A DNA stretch of 64,000 nt from UBA5109 sp038148755 (GCA_038148755.1 JAYQWA010000001.1:243533-307532), one strand, 5' to 3'; counted from the first letter of the stretch, positions 8,477 to 18,186 are shown. Numbers and translations: made by a program. The notes: generated by a model not told the origin, from the letters alone.

Positions 8477-9724
8477 TTATGGCAATAATTTTTCCAAACT
8501 CAACTGGTCCTGATACGTTTCGCGTCGTCTCACCAGATGGGCTTTATTGCCATCGACCATAACTTCAGCGCAACGGTTACGGGTATTATAGTTTGAACTC
8601 ATACCAAAACCGTAGGCACCGGCAGAACATACGGCTAACAGGTCTCCGTCGTTGAGAACGAGCTCACGGTCTTTGCCGAGAAAGTCGCTGGATTCACAAA
8701 CTGGCCCAACGATGTCATACAAGGCAGATTCTCCCTGAGCAGTGTTGCTTACTGGAATAATATCCATCCAGGACTGATATAAAGCAGGCCTAATCAGATC
8801 ATTCATGGCAGCATCAACAACAGCAAATTTTTTATCACCATTGTCTTTTAAATATTCAACACGGGTCAGTAATACCCCGGCATTAGCAGATATCGAGCGC
8901 CCAGGTTCAAAAATCAGTTTCAGGTCAGTGTCACCCATTAAGGGGGTGATCGCTGCCGCATAATCCGCAGGTGTTGGTGGAGTTTCATTTTGATAGCGGA
9001 CACCCAGGCCACCACCTAAATCCAGGTGCTGTAATGTAATGCCCACATCAGCCAGTTTTGCTATCAGCTGCAGCAGCCGTTGCAGTGCATCAGCAAAAGG
9101 ACTGAGGCTGGTTAACTGTGAGCCGATGTGACAATCAATACCAACAGGCTCGACGCCGGACAATGAATAAGCGTGGCGATAAACTTCGAAGGCCTGATCA
9201 ATATTAATTCCGAATTTGTTTTCTTTTAATCCGGTAGAAATATAAGGATGAGTTTGCGCATCGACGTCCGGGTTCACCCGTAAGGAGATAGGCGCAATCT
9301 TCCCCATATCCAGCGCAATGGTATTTAAGCGTTCCAGTTCGGCTTCGGATTCGATATTAAAGCAGTGGATCCCTACTTCCAGCGCTCTTCGCAGTTCATC
9401 TTCTGTTTTGCCAACACCGGAAAAAATAATTTTGTCTGCAGATCCTCCCGCAACCAATACGCGTTCCAACTCGCCACCTGAAACGATATCAAAACCTGCA
9501 CCAAGCCGAGCCAGCACATTGAGTACCGCCAGATTTGAATTGGCTTTTACGGCGTAACAGATTAAAGCATTATGCCCGGAGAAAGCATTTTCATAAGCCA
9601 GGTAAGCCTGCTCCAATGCCCGTCTTGAATAGACATAGCAGGGCGTATCAAAGAGCTCAGCAATTTGTGACAAAGGCACAGCTTCAGCAAAAAGCTGATT
9701 GTTTTGATAATTAAAGTTGCTCAT
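8477..9724 (-). CDS. lysA: Diaminopimelate decarboxylase
   Basis: LysA is the PLP-dependent decarboxylase making lysine from meso-diaminopimelate. The 415-residue fold-type III enzyme carries the PLP lysine in YAVKANSN (about residues 57-64), the HIGSQ motif near 195, GGGLGVRY near 230, EPGRSI near 271 and the GPVCESSDF dimer-contributed active-site motif near 340. Length is typical. Gene order lptM-lysA-dapF-DUF484 matches Pseudomonas. Start ATG 9724 (MSNFNYQ) lies 25 bp after the lptM stop. Confidence 0.98.
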   Translation of the reverse strand: MSNFNYQNNQLFAEAVPLSQIAELFDTPCYVYSRRALEQAYLAYENAFSGHNALICYAVKANSNLAVLNVLARLGAGFDIVSGGELERVLVAGGSADKIIFSGVGKTEDELRRALEVGIHCFNIESEAELERLNTIALDMGKIAPISLRVNPDVDAQTHPYISTGLKENKFGINIDQAFEVYRHAYSLSGVEPVGIDCHIGSQLTSLSPFADALQRLLQLIAKLADVGITLQHLDLGGGLGVRYQNETPPTPADYAAAITPLMGDTDLKLIFEPGRSISANAGVLLTRVEYLKDNGDKKFAVVDAAMNDLIRPALYQSWMDIIPVSNTAQGESALYDIVGPVCESSDFLGKDRELVLNDGDLLAVCSAGAYGFGMSSNYNTRNRCAEVMVDGNKAHLVRRRETYQDQLSLEKLLP

Positions 9725-9749
9725 TAAATATGACTCGAGAGACTTTCTG

Positions 9750-9893
9750 TTATCCCAAATGTATCAAGCCCTGAAATGCCATTTCAGTTGCAGTCGTTTC
9801 CAGAGGCGCAGTTTCTGGCGGTACCAAAGGTCCTTTTTGCCCGCAAGCGCAAATCAGACAAGCAGTAAGCAGTATTAGTGTTACTTTTTTCAT
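9750..9893 (-). CDS. lptM: Small LptM/YifL-type lipoprotein
   Basis: A 47-residue lipoprotein. The signal peptide MKKVTLILLTACLICAC ends in a lipobox (LICAC), and the mature start CGQKGPLVPPE is the family signature. In E. coli LptM (YifL) assists disulfide maturation of the LptD outer-membrane translocon. ATG 9893 is chosen because a longer in-frame opening would put ~30 unrelated residues before the signal peptide. It is the first gene of the lptM-lysA-dapF-DUF484 run, as in Pseudomonas. The divergently placed cyaY gene often found beside it is absent. Confidence 0.9.
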   Translation of the reverse strand: MKKVTLILLTACLICACGQKGPLVPPETAPLETTATEMAFQGLIHLG

Positions 9894-9940
9894 GACTTTG
9901 CGTTGTGCCCAATTGTTTGTGTAGCGCGAATTATACTGTC

Positions 9941-11854
9941 TTAAATAAATTTTTGCTGGTTTAGTAAAGGCGGGATTGGGCAATCCAACAAGGCGGCGAC
10001 GGCTCTGAGTAATTCCGCTTCAGCCGGAGTGACAACGCCGTCTGCATTGACACAAGAAGCCATGGCTTTCAACAATCTGGGCTTTTGCAGAGGCTTTAAA
10101 TTTTTCAGCAGGTCAGTGGCTTTTTCCAGGGCTTCTGTGTTGCTTTCATAGTCAGCTTTAAATTTCAGTGATTGCTGAGTTCCCAGTAAGCCTTGGGCAT
10201 GATTAAAAGCATCTTCTGCTGTTTTATCATCATCGTGTCCGGCCATGCTCAGTACAGACAGTAATGCTTCACAGGCCCAGCCCGCATTATTCAGATCAAT
10301 TCTTTTTTCCCGGACCTGAGGTTTCTGGTCAAGGTTGTAACGTAAAATTTTAAAAACACACCATTCAAAAATGGAAATATTTTCATCAGCGACAATGAGC
10401 TGGCTCAGGTGACTCATGAAGGTTCGATACTGAATATCAGAAAGTTGTTTCAAAGCCGGAAAGCATAGATCTATTAGCGTCAGATATAAGTCCCTGCTAA
10501 CCCAACTGACATTCTGTCTTATGCTTAATAAACTTGAATATTGCCTGGCATCCAAACCAGCCTGCAGAATAGCCAACTGCTTTTTCTCAGTCGCTGGATC
10601 AGCAAGTTCCATGAGCAGGCAATGCATTAACATGCAGGCCCCAAACGAACTGTGTGCATCTTCTGATATTTCATCAGGCAGTAAACTTAAATTATTAACA
10701 GCGAGCTCTATATGCTGGGCATTGGGTTCACCAATAGAATCAATCGCTGACTTTGCTGTTTGAGTATCTGCCGAGGCGCTTTTTATGTCACCTGAAAAAC
10801 CTGCAGTTTGTTCGTTGGGCCCGGTTGAAGAGCTACGCTGTGTTTCAGTGATGAACTCTCCACGCCAGTAGGGATCTATTCTGGCAATGCGTTCAGACAA
10901 AGGAGGGTGAGTAGCAAACAGCCCGGTAAAACGAGTTTTTAACCCCTGACTGAACAACATATGGCTGACTTCTGAAGCATCAGCACTTTTTATAAGGGAG
11001 CCATCACGATAGCCGCCAATTTTTTTCAGGGCGCCAGCTATACCATCAGGGTTGCGGGTAAACTGAACGGCTGAAGCATCTGCCAGAAATTCACGCTGTC
11101 GACTGACAGCAGCTTTAATAATATTGCCGAAAAATGTTCCGCCATACCCAACAACCAGTAAGCCAATTCCAAGGATGACAATACCTCCGCCTTTTTTATT
11201 GGAACGTGAATGACCTCTATAAACACTGCCACGGACTATGTAGTAACCAATCAGGCCAATAACCATAATGCCGTAAAGCAGTCCAATCAGGCGTATATTC
11301 AGCCGCATATCACCATTGAAAATATGACTGAATTCATGCGCAATAACTCCCTGTAATTCATCACGGTTAAGTTGCTGAATACAGCCGCGAGTGATACCAA
11401 TCACTGCATCCTGGGCTTTATAACCGGCAGCAAAGGCGTTAATGGCCGAATCTTCCATAAGATAGACCGGGGGTACCGGTGTGCCGGAGGCGATAGCCAT
11501 TTCTTCAACAACATTGAGGATTTTTCTTTCATCAGCATCCCGGGTGCCAGTGTTAAGCAGACGTCCGCCCATTGCTTCGGCTACAACCTTGCCCCCGCCG
11601 CTTAGCTGGGCCAGTCGGAATAAAGAACCGAGACCGACAACTGTAATAACACCAAGACTGACCAGAATAAATATATCCGAGGTGACTAGGCCTGAATCAA
11701 AGGAAATATCCCCAGATGCGCTTTCAGAAAAATTGAGTGTAAATATGATCAGCAGCGAAGTAATAACAATCAGGCTGATAACTGCACAGACAAACAGGAA
11801 AACGAGTTTCCTGGTCGTGTTTCTGGCGCGATCCTGGTGGGCAAAAAAATTCAC
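9941..11854 (-). CDS. M48-family membrane metalloprotease with TerB-like C-terminal region
   Basis: A 637-residue protein with two N-terminal membrane segments (about 18-40 and 60-78), then an HtpX-like M48 zinc protease domain. The zinc motif HEFSH is at about 173-177 with the downstream REFLADASA glutamate ligand, and two further hydrophobic stretches (about 187-207 and 222-245) lie between. The C-terminal ~280 residues are helical and end with a segment (ASCVNADGVVTPAEAELLRAV) resembling a TerB-like domain repeat. Starts at GTG 11854. It lies 39 bp downstream of lemA, a common M48-LemA pairing in bacteria. Likely an inner-membrane quality-control protease; substrate unknown. Confidence 0.88.
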   Translation of the reverse strand: MNFFAHQDRARNTTRKLVFLFVCAVISLIVITSLLIIFTLNFSESASGDISFDSGLVTSDIFILVSLGVITVVGLGSLFRLAQLSGGGKVVAEAMGGRLLNTGTRDADERKILNVVEEMAIASGTPVPPVYLMEDSAINAFAAGYKAQDAVIGITRGCIQQLNRDELQGVIAHEFSHIFNGDMRLNIRLIGLLYGIMVIGLIGYYIVRGSVYRGHSRSNKKGGGIVILGIGLLVVGYGGTFFGNIIKAAVSRQREFLADASAVQFTRNPDGIAGALKKIGGYRDGSLIKSADASEVSHMLFSQGLKTRFTGLFATHPPLSERIARIDPYWRGEFITETQRSSSTGPNEQTAGFSGDIKSASADTQTAKSAIDSIGEPNAQHIELAVNNLSLLPDEISEDAHSSFGACMLMHCLLMELADPATEKKQLAILQAGLDARQYSSLLSIRQNVSWVSRDLYLTLIDLCFPALKQLSDIQYRTFMSHLSQLIVADENISIFEWCVFKILRYNLDQKPQVREKRIDLNNAGWACEALLSVLSMAGHDDDKTAEDAFNHAQGLLGTQQSLKFKADYESNTEALEKATDLLKNLKPLQKPRLLKAMASCVNADGVVTPAEAELLRAVAALLDCPIPPLLNQQKFI

Positions 11855-11893
11855 ACTGAGTCTGTTATGCTTTTAGACAGACAGTTTACTGCC

Positions 11894-12490
11894 TTAAAAA
11901 GAAACTTTAGGTGCTTCCTGCATGGCTTCACGATCTTCATATTCCAGCAGGGAAGCATCTTCGCTATGCCCGAACATTCCAGCGAGAACTACCGGCGGGA
12001 AAGTTTGCTTGTAAGTGTTGTACATTGTCACAGCATCATTAAAAGCCTGCCGGGAAAAAGCCACCTTGTTTTCGGTACTGGTGAGTTCCTCTGATAACTG
12101 CATCATATTCTGATTGGCTTTCAGGTCAGGATAAGCTTCTACCACCACATTTAATTTGCCCAGAGCACCACCCAGTAAACCTTCCGCCTGACTTAAGTCA
12201 AGCATTGCAGCTGGATTGCCCGGGTTGGCTGAGGCGGCTTCAAGTCCCTGCATTGCCTGGTTTCTGGCCTGAATGACAGCTTCCAGTGTTTCACGTTCAT
12301 GTGAAATATAGGCTTTAGCGGTTTCTACCAGATTGGGAATCAGGTCATAACGCCGTTTAAGCTGAACTTCTATTTGGGAGAAGGCATTCTCAAAGCGGTT
12401 TTTTAAAGTGACTAACTTGTTATAGATACCGATGGCCATAAAACCAATGACAACCAGGATAACCAATATGACAATGCTTGTGACGCTCAT
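11894..12490 (-). CDS. lemA: LemA family membrane protein
   Basis: LemA proteins have one N-terminal membrane helix and a four-helix cytoplasmic bundle; their biochemical role is unknown. This 198-residue copy opens MSVTSIVILVILVVIGFMAI, followed by the family signature YNKLVTLKNRFENAFSQIEVQLKRRYDLIPNLV. That motif is quoted in part only: key residues are N, R, and the RRYDLIPNLV box near 48-57. Other marks are LKANQNMMQLSEELT and AFSRQAFNDAV, with FPPVVLAGMFG near the C-terminus. ATG 12490 has a strong GGAGG ribosome site 5-8 bp upstream, deciding the start over an in-frame upstream ATG. It forms a likely operon with the downstream M48 protease. Confidence 0.94.
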   Translation of the reverse strand: MSVTSIVILVILVVIGFMAIGIYNKLVTLKNRFENAFSQIEVQLKRRYDLIPNLVETAKAYISHERETLEAVIQARNQAMQGLEAASANPGNPAAMLDLSQAEGLLGGALGKLNVVVEAYPDLKANQNMMQLSEELTSTENKVAFSRQAFNDAVTMYNTYKQTFPPVVLAGMFGHSEDASLLEYEDREAMQEAPKVSF

Positions 12491-12598
12491 AAAACCTCCA
12501 TGGTTACAGAATCGTTTGTCTAAAGTGTCTTGCAACAAGAATAAACGCCAGACTGAGAAGCGTCTAGCGCTATTTGGTAAAATTGGGACTTGCCTGAA

Positions 12599-13987
12599 TT
12601 AAGCGAGCAAGGTTCGGGCTTTGTCTATTGCTGCCTTAACCTGGCTAGGAGCTGTTCCACCGATATGGTCTCTGGCTGCTACAGAACCCTGCAATGTTAA
12701 TACCTCGGTAACATCATCTGTAATAGAGTCAGAAAAATTTTGTAATTCTTTTAAACTAAGGCTGCCCAGATCTTTTTGTTGATCAATGCAATAAGCCACA
12801 GTTTTGCCGACAACTTCATGTGCGTCTCTAAATGGCATGCCTTTTTTTACCAGGTAATCAGCCAGGTCGGTGGCAGTTGCAAAACCCTGTGATGCGGCAA
12901 GCTGCATATTTTCTTTTTTAGCCTTAATGGCAGGCACCATGTCTGCATAAGCCATAAGGCTACCTTTCAGAGTATCGAGTGTGTCAAACAAGGGTTCTTT
13001 GTCTTCCTGATTATCCTTGTTATAAGCCAGCGGTTGCGCTTTCATCAGAGTTAATAAAGAAACCAGATGCCCGAATACACGACCAGCCTTGCCTCGGATT
13101 AACTCAGGCACATCAGGATTTTTCTTTTGCGGCATAATGGATGAGCCGGTACAAAACCTGTCAGGTAAATCAATAAAGTTAAACTGCGATGAAGTCCATA
13201 ACACCAGCTCTTCAGAAAATCTTGACAGGTGCATCATGATTAAACTGGCAGCAGCACTCAACTCAATGGCGAAATCCCTGTCACTGACCGAATCAAGTGA
13301 ATTGTTTGAAGCCTGCTCGAATCCCAGTAAGGATGCTGTTAAATCTCTATCAATCGGATAGGTGGTTCCGGCAAGGGCGGCTGAACCTAAAGGTGACACA
13401 TTGACCCTTTTTCGGCAATCCTGCAGGCGGGTGTAATCACGTTGCAGCATTTCAAACCAGGCCATTAAGTGGTGACCGAAGGTTATCGGCTGCGCTGTTT
13501 GCAAGTGGGTAAAGCCAGGCATGATGGTATCCACGTGCTGTTCTGCCAGATCGAGTATGCCATTCTGCAAGGCTCTGACAAGCAGGCTGACCTGATCAAT
13601 TTCTTCACGGACATAAAGTCTGATATCAGTAGCAATCTGATCATTTCTTGAGCGGCCGGTATGTAATTTTTTACCGGTATCGCCAATTTTTTTAGTCAGA
13701 GCAGACTCGATATTCATATGTACATCTTCCAGCTCAACTGACCACTCAAATTCACCGGATTCAATGTCATGCTGAATTTCATGCAGACCGCTTACAATCT
13801 GTGATAGCTCGTCTGAATTTAGAATTCCGGCTTTCTCCAGCATTGTGGCATGCGCAAACGAGCCTTCAATATCAGCCTTGTATAAGCGTTTATCGAATTC
13901 AACAGAGGCCGTGAACTGCTGTACAAAAGCATCAGTTGCTTCAGTAAAGCGTCCGCCCCAAAGTTTGCTTTTCTTTTCGTTGCTCAT
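12599..13987 (-). CDS. argH: Argininosuccinate lyase
   Basis: ArgH cleaves argininosuccinate to arginine and fumarate. The 462-residue enzyme starts MSNEKKSKLWGGRFTEATDAF, the family N-terminus, so ATG 13987 is used rather than a much longer in-frame opening. The fumarase/aspartase signature GSSIMPQKKNPD occurs near residue 284, TGRSRNDQIATDIRLY near 110 and GFTHLQTAQPIT near 155. In Pseudomonas argH neighbours algZ-algR and then hemC; here only ~125 bp separate argH from the divergent hemC and no two-component genes are present. Confidence 0.98.
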   Translation of the reverse strand: MSNEKKSKLWGGRFTEATDAFVQQFTASVEFDKRLYKADIEGSFAHATMLEKAGILNSDELSQIVSGLHEIQHDIESGEFEWSVELEDVHMNIESALTKKIGDTGKKLHTGRSRNDQIATDIRLYVREEIDQVSLLVRALQNGILDLAEQHVDTIMPGFTHLQTAQPITFGHHLMAWFEMLQRDYTRLQDCRKRVNVSPLGSAALAGTTYPIDRDLTASLLGFEQASNNSLDSVSDRDFAIELSAAASLIMMHLSRFSEELVLWTSSQFNFIDLPDRFCTGSSIMPQKKNPDVPELIRGKAGRVFGHLVSLLTLMKAQPLAYNKDNQEDKEPLFDTLDTLKGSLMAYADMVPAIKAKKENMQLAASQGFATATDLADYLVKKGMPFRDAHEVVGKTVAYCIDQQKDLGSLSLKELQNFSDSITDDVTEVLTLQGSVAARDHIGGTAPSQVKAAIDKARTLLA

Positions 13988-14112
13988 TTCAAAAAATGGA
14001 TTCCTTACTGCCAGTGGACGCGAATTATAGCAATATAGAGTGAATGAGTGATATAGAGGCTGGTTTAAGGCATCGGATACAGTAAAATGGCTATTGTTAA
14101 CAGGCCCTAGAT

Positions 14113-15036
14113 ATGAATAAAGATTTAATCCGCATAGCAACACGACAAAGTCCCCTTGCCCGCTGGCAGGCTGAGCATGTGAAAGCTGAGCTTGAACGTT
14201 TGCATCCCGGTTTAAAGACCGAGCTTCTGCCGATGACGACAAAAGGTGACAAAATTCTGGATTCACCATTGGCAAAAATTGGCGGTAAAGGTCTTTTCAT
14301 TAAAGAGTTGGAGGTTGCCATCTTGGAAGGCAAGGCGGATATAGCCGTGCATTCCATGAAAGATGTCCCGATGGAATTTCCTGAAGGTTTAGGTCTGGCG
14401 GTTATTTGTGAAAGGGAAGATTACCGGGATGCATTTGTTTCAAATAAATATTCCAGTTTTGATGCTTTGCCTCAGGGGGCTATAGTAGGAACCTCAAGCT
14501 TACGCAGGCAATGTCAGTTGCGGGCAATAAGACCGGATATCCAGATTAAAGATTTGCGTGGTAATGTAAATACCCGGCTCAGCAAGCTTGATGATGGTGA
14601 ATATGACGCTATTGTACTGGCAGCAGCGGGCCTCTTGCGACTTGGCATGCAAGATCGTATTCAGGCTTATCTGGAACCATCGCTTTGCCTACCTGCAGGA
14701 GGACAGGGTGCTATCGGCATAGAAAGCAGAGTCGATGATAAAAAAGTATTGAATTATTTAAGTGTACTAAATCATCGCCACAGCGCAATATGTGTTAATG
14801 CTGAACGCGCCATGAATACCAGACTGAATGGCGGTTGTCAGGTGCCCATCGCTTGCTTATCAGAATTAAAAGGTGATTCTCTAAGCTTGTACGGTATTGT
14901 CGGTAGTGTTGATGGTAAAGAAATTTTACGCACTCAGCTTGAAGGTAGTGCAGAAGCTGCGGAAGAATTAGGAATCAAGGTAGCAGAGCAACTACTCCAG
15001 CAGGGTGCGCAGCGGTTACTGGATAATATAGTCTGA
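14113..15036 (+). CDS. hemC: Porphobilinogen deaminase (hydroxymethylbilane synthase)
   Basis: HemC polymerises four porphobilinogens into hydroxymethylbilane on a covalently bound dipyrromethane cofactor. The 307-residue product has the cofactor-attachment cysteine in RLNGGCQVPIA (about residue 242), the DIAVHSMKDVP motif near 83, GTSSLRRQCQL near 128 and DLRGNVNTRL near 147. It heads hemC-hemD-hemX-hemY with 3-12 bp spacing to hemD, and hemB lies at 22.0 kb. All catalytic elements look intact. Confidence 0.98.
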   Translation: MNKDLIRIATRQSPLARWQAEHVKAELERLHPGLKTELLPMTTKGDKILDSPLAKIGGKGLFIKELEVAILEGKADIAVHSMKDVPMEFPEGLGLAVICEREDYRDAFVSNKYSSFDALPQGAIVGTSSLRRQCQLRAIRPDIQIKDLRGNVNTRLSKLDDGEYDAIVLAAAGLLRLGMQDRIQAYLEPSLCLPAGGQGAIGIESRVDDKKVLNYLSVLNHRHSAICVNAERAMNTRLNGGCQVPIACLSELKGDSLSLYGIVGSVDGKEILRTQLEGSAEAAEELGIKVAEQLLQQGAQRLLDNIV

Positions 15037-15048
15037 CTCTTGGTTACT

Positions 15049-15831
15049 ATGGACTCATCACTTAAAAATATTACATTGTGGATTACCCGTCCTGCCGGGC
15101 AAGCGAAGAATTTAACCAGACAACTGGAAGAGCATGGTGCCAAGGTTTTTCATTTGCCACTATTGCAAATTGAAGCTTTGCCACAGGATAAGGCGCTGGA
15201 AAAAAAGATAAAAAAGCTGGATCAATACGACATGGCATTTTTTGTCAGCACAAATGCAGCACAGATCGGCATGGAACTGATTGAAACTTATTTCCCTACG
15301 CTGCCTAAAAACATTAAATACTTCAGCCCGGGAATTACCACAGCCAGAATTCTCCAGAATTACGGCTTACAGGTTTTTTACCCTGAAAAGGCCATGAGTA
15401 CAGAGGCGCTTTTAAATCTCTCCGAAATAAGAAAAGTTCTACAGGATAAAAGTAAAAAGAAAAAGCGAGCTGTAATCTTTCGAGGTGTAGGTGGCAGAGA
15501 ATTACTGGCAAATGCCTTAAGAGCAAAGGGCGTAGGTATTGATTACATTGAATTGTATAAACGTGTATTGCCTGTTTATAGAGAAAATTATTTAAAAGAC
15601 ATTATCAAAAATAAAAAACCTGATGGCATTGTGTTCAGCAGCGCAGAAGCGATTTATAACTTTACCCTTATTTTTGAAAAAATTTATCCTGAATTTAAAG
15701 AAATTCCCGTGTTTGTGTCATCACACAGATTGGAAAATATTGTGACTAAAATCGGATTTAAAACGGTCTCGTTATTAAAAGCTGCTGATGATGAGTCAAT
15801 AGTCTCCGGCGTTGTGACTCCTAATGGTTGA
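15049..15831 (+). CDS. hemD: Uroporphyrinogen-III synthase
   Basis: HemD closes hydroxymethylbilane with inversion of ring D to give uroporphyrinogen III. Sequence in this family is poorly conserved, but ITLWITRPAGQAKNLTRQLEE at the start, PLLQIEAL, FVSTNAAQIGM near 65, RGVGGRELLANAL near 145 and GIVFSSAEAI near 187 fit the two-domain fold. ATG 15049 (MDSSLKN) is preferred; a TTG at 15040 is an alternative. The stretch around residues 130-142 is unusually lysine-rich. It follows hemC and overlaps hemX by 8 bp, indicating coupled translation. Confidence 0.92.
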   Translation: MDSSLKNITLWITRPAGQAKNLTRQLEEHGAKVFHLPLLQIEALPQDKALEKKIKKLDQYDMAFFVSTNAAQIGMELIETYFPTLPKNIKYFSPGITTARILQNYGLQVFYPEKAMSTEALLNLSEIRKVLQDKSKKKKRAVIFRGVGGRELLANALRAKGVGIDYIELYKRVLPVYRENYLKDIIKNKKPDGIVFSSAEAIYNFTLIFEKIYPEFKEIPVFVSSHRLENIVTKIGFKTVSLLKAADDESIVSGVVTPNG

Positions 15832-16903
15832 AACTGTCACAGAGAAAAAAACACAGGAAAGTCCTTCTGATTCGGCCGACTTGGTTAAAAAGCAACCCGG
15901 TGTTAAAAAGCCTTCAATGCTTTTAGGGTATTTGATACAGCTGATTATTCTAATAGCTCTTGCAGGTATCTCTTATTTTTCCTGGCAGCAACAGACTATT
16001 ATTGCTGAATTAATCAATGGACAAAATCAGCTGGCAACCGAAAATAGGGAATTGCTCACCCGTCTCCAAAATATTCAGCAGGACTTTGAAAATATCAATA
16101 ATGCCGAAGCAAGTGCTGAAATTTTATTTAATCAACAGAATGCCAGACTGGATAATTTAAATGAAGAAATGGTCAGTTTACGGCTGGGTCTGAACGCTAA
16201 TCAGACAAATGGAATCTGGCAAATAGTTGAAGCAGCTTCACTGTTAAGACTCGCTGATCAATTTCTGGAATTGAATCAGGATGTGTCTGTTGCGCTAAGC
16301 TTATATCAGGACAGTTATGCAATACTTGAGCAGCTAGATGACCCCTCTTTAGGCAGAATAAAAAATTTACTGTCGACGGATATTCGAAATTTAAGGAATA
16401 ACAGAGGGGTTGATGTTGACGGTTTTTACATGCGACTTAGTGATATCTCTCAGCAATTGGACAATATCAATCTGGGGGTAACTATTGAACCCAGTCCAGA
16501 CTTTCTGGAAGGTGATGCTGGAGAGGTTACTGAAGGCTTCTTCAATAATATTAAAAATATTTTTGCGCATTATTTTACAGTACGTAAATTGGATGCTCCT
16601 ATGGATATCCCATTAAATGATCAGCAAGTATCGTTTTTACGGCAGAACATGCAGCTTCAGATAGAACAGGCGAAATTGGCTTTGTTGCAGAGAAGACAGT
16701 CTTTGTACCAGGATAGTATCAGTATTGTATTGTTGTTGGCACAGAAAAATATTGCTGAAGGTGTTCAGCAGAAAGCTTATATCATTAGAGAGTTGAGTGA
16801 ATTGCAGGGAGAAACGATACTGCTTGATTTGCCACGAATGAGCGATAGCCTGACTTTGCTTGAAAACTTGATGAGTAACTTAACCTTTGAATCAGGTGAA
16901 TGA
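15824..16903 (+). CDS. hemX: HemX-like membrane-anchored coiled-coil protein
   Basis: A 359-residue protein often annotated as uroporphyrinogen-III C-methyltransferase, although the HemX family of hemCDXY operons lacks the methyltransferase domain. It has a short cytoplasmic N-terminus, one membrane helix at about 33-52 (LGYLIQLIILIALAGISYF), a coiled coil at about 55-120 with many Gln/Asn/Leu residues, and a helical periplasmic domain. Its role is unproven; location suggests a scaffold for haem synthesis or envelope maintenance. The ATG overlaps hemD by 8 bp. Confidence 0.88.
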   Translation: MVETVTEKKTQESPSDSADLVKKQPGVKKPSMLLGYLIQLIILIALAGISYFSWQQQTIIAELINGQNQLATENRELLTRLQNIQQDFENINNAEASAEILFNQQNARLDNLNEEMVSLRLGLNANQTNGIWQIVEAASLLRLADQFLELNQDVSVALSLYQDSYAILEQLDDPSLGRIKNLLSTDIRNLRNNRGVDVDGFYMRLSDISQQLDNINLGVTIEPSPDFLEGDAGEVTEGFFNNIKNIFAHYFTVRKLDAPMDIPLNDQQVSFLRQNMQLQIEQAKLALLQRRQSLYQDSISIVLLLAQKNIAEGVQQKAYIIRELSELQGETILLDLPRMSDSLTLLENLMSNLTFESGE

Positions 16904-16944
16904 AACTTTGATTAAACATTACTTAAAAAGCGAATTACCCGGCT

Positions 16945-18186
16945 ATGGCTAAAGCATTTATTATTCTATTATTAGCACTGGGTGTTGGGGCTTATCTTTC
17001 GGTGATATTAGCTACAGACCCCGGATATGTTTTGATTAGTTTCAGAGGCTATTCTCTTGAAGCAACCCTGGCAGCGACAGTCATTGCTTTGCTTGCTATA
17101 TATGTGCTGTTTTTTGGCATACTTAAACTCCTGAAAATTATTAACCCACTGAAGTTGTTCAGTAAAAAAACCTGGTACAACTTATTCAGCATAAAAAATC
17201 CACGCAAGCAAACCGAACTAGGCTGGCACAACCTGTTACTGGGCCGATGGCAGAAAGCATATAAACTCTTAGTTGAGTCGGCTAACAGGTCACAAACTCC
17301 GAGCATAAATTATCTGGCTGCAGCCTATGCAGCTTTTCAGCGTAATGATCAGCTAGCCTGTACTTTCTGCTTGTCTCAGGCCAAACAACGCTCATTGGTT
17401 GATACAGCAGGCATAAAAACTTTTCAGGCCTTACTTGACCTTAAAGTAGGCAAAGATGAGCAAAGTTTGGCGCTTTTACTTGCAATAAAAAAAGAACAGC
17501 CAGACAGTCCATATGTCTTAATGCTGCTTAAAGATATTTATTTTTCATTAAAAGACTGGGAACAATTACAGCTGTTATTGCCTGAACTCGAAAAAAATAA
17601 AGTACTGACAAGCGATGCGCTACTTGCTTTAAAAGAACAGTTGGCCGTGCAGCGTTTACATAAAGCGACAAAACAATCAGCAAGTTATAGTGAACTGAAA
17701 ACTGTATGGAGTAGTTTTAATAAGATATTACAAAAACGTGAGCTGGTAATGGAAGCGTATCTAAGAGCTTTACTGACATCAGGCAACAGTGCGGATGTAG
17801 TGGATCTGTTAACCAAGTTTATTAAGCACCAATGGAGTGACAGGCTGGTCGAGCTGTTAGGTTATATCGATAATCAGGATGCAGCAGAGCAGATTTTATT
17901 ACTGGAAGGTTGGATCAAAGACCGGCCTAGAAATGTGAAGTTAATGCTGACCTTGGGGCGCTTAAGCCTCCGCAACAAGCTATGGGGAAAAGGCCGAGAA
18001 TATTTTGAGGCGGCCTTACGTTTCTCTGACGATGTAAATTCCAGAGCAGAAATTAATGCTGAATTGGGCAGGTTGCTTGAACATTTAGGTGAGCATGAAA
18101 AAAGCCTTGCCTGTTATCGGCAGGCTATGGATTTAATGGAAAGAAAGTTGCCAGACTTGCCTATGCCAGATACCCTGAACAGATAG
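16945..18186 (+). CDS. hemY: HemY family inner-membrane TPR protein
   Basis: The 413-residue protein has two N-terminal membrane segments (about 3-25 and 38-60) in the HemY arrangement, followed by tetratricopeptide-like helical repeats, clearest at the C-terminus (RAEINAELGRLLEHLGEHEKSLACY). In E. coli HemY is encoded behind hemX and is linked to late haem metabolism without a defined reaction. It closes the hemCDXY operon, 41 bp after hemX. The next ~330 bases contain no full-length gene, only a small Hsp20 remnant. Confidence 0.9.
   Translation: MAKAFIILLLALGVGAYLSVILATDPGYVLISFRGYSLEATLAATVIALLAIYVLFFGILKLLKIINPLKLFSKKTWYNLFSIKNPRKQTELGWHNLLLGRWQKAYKLLVESANRSQTPSINYLAAAYAAFQRNDQLACTFCLSQAKQRSLVDTAGIKTFQALLDLKVGKDEQSLALLLAIKKEQPDSPYVLMLLKDIYFSLKDWEQLQLLLPELEKNKVLTSDALLALKEQLAVQRLHKATKQSASYSELKTVWSSFNKILQKRELVMEAYLRALLTSGNSADVVDLLTKFIKHQWSDRLVELLGYIDNQDAAEQILLLEGWIKDRPRNVKLMLTLGRLSLRNKLWGKGREYFEAALRFSDDVNSRAEINAELGRLLEHLGEHEKSLACYRQAMDLMERKLPDLPMPDTLNR

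Noticed and set aside
11481..11876. Open 131-codon frame antisense to the M48 protease start
   Set aside because: Ser/Thr/Arg-rich shadow of the protease's membrane-segment coding region, without family motifs.
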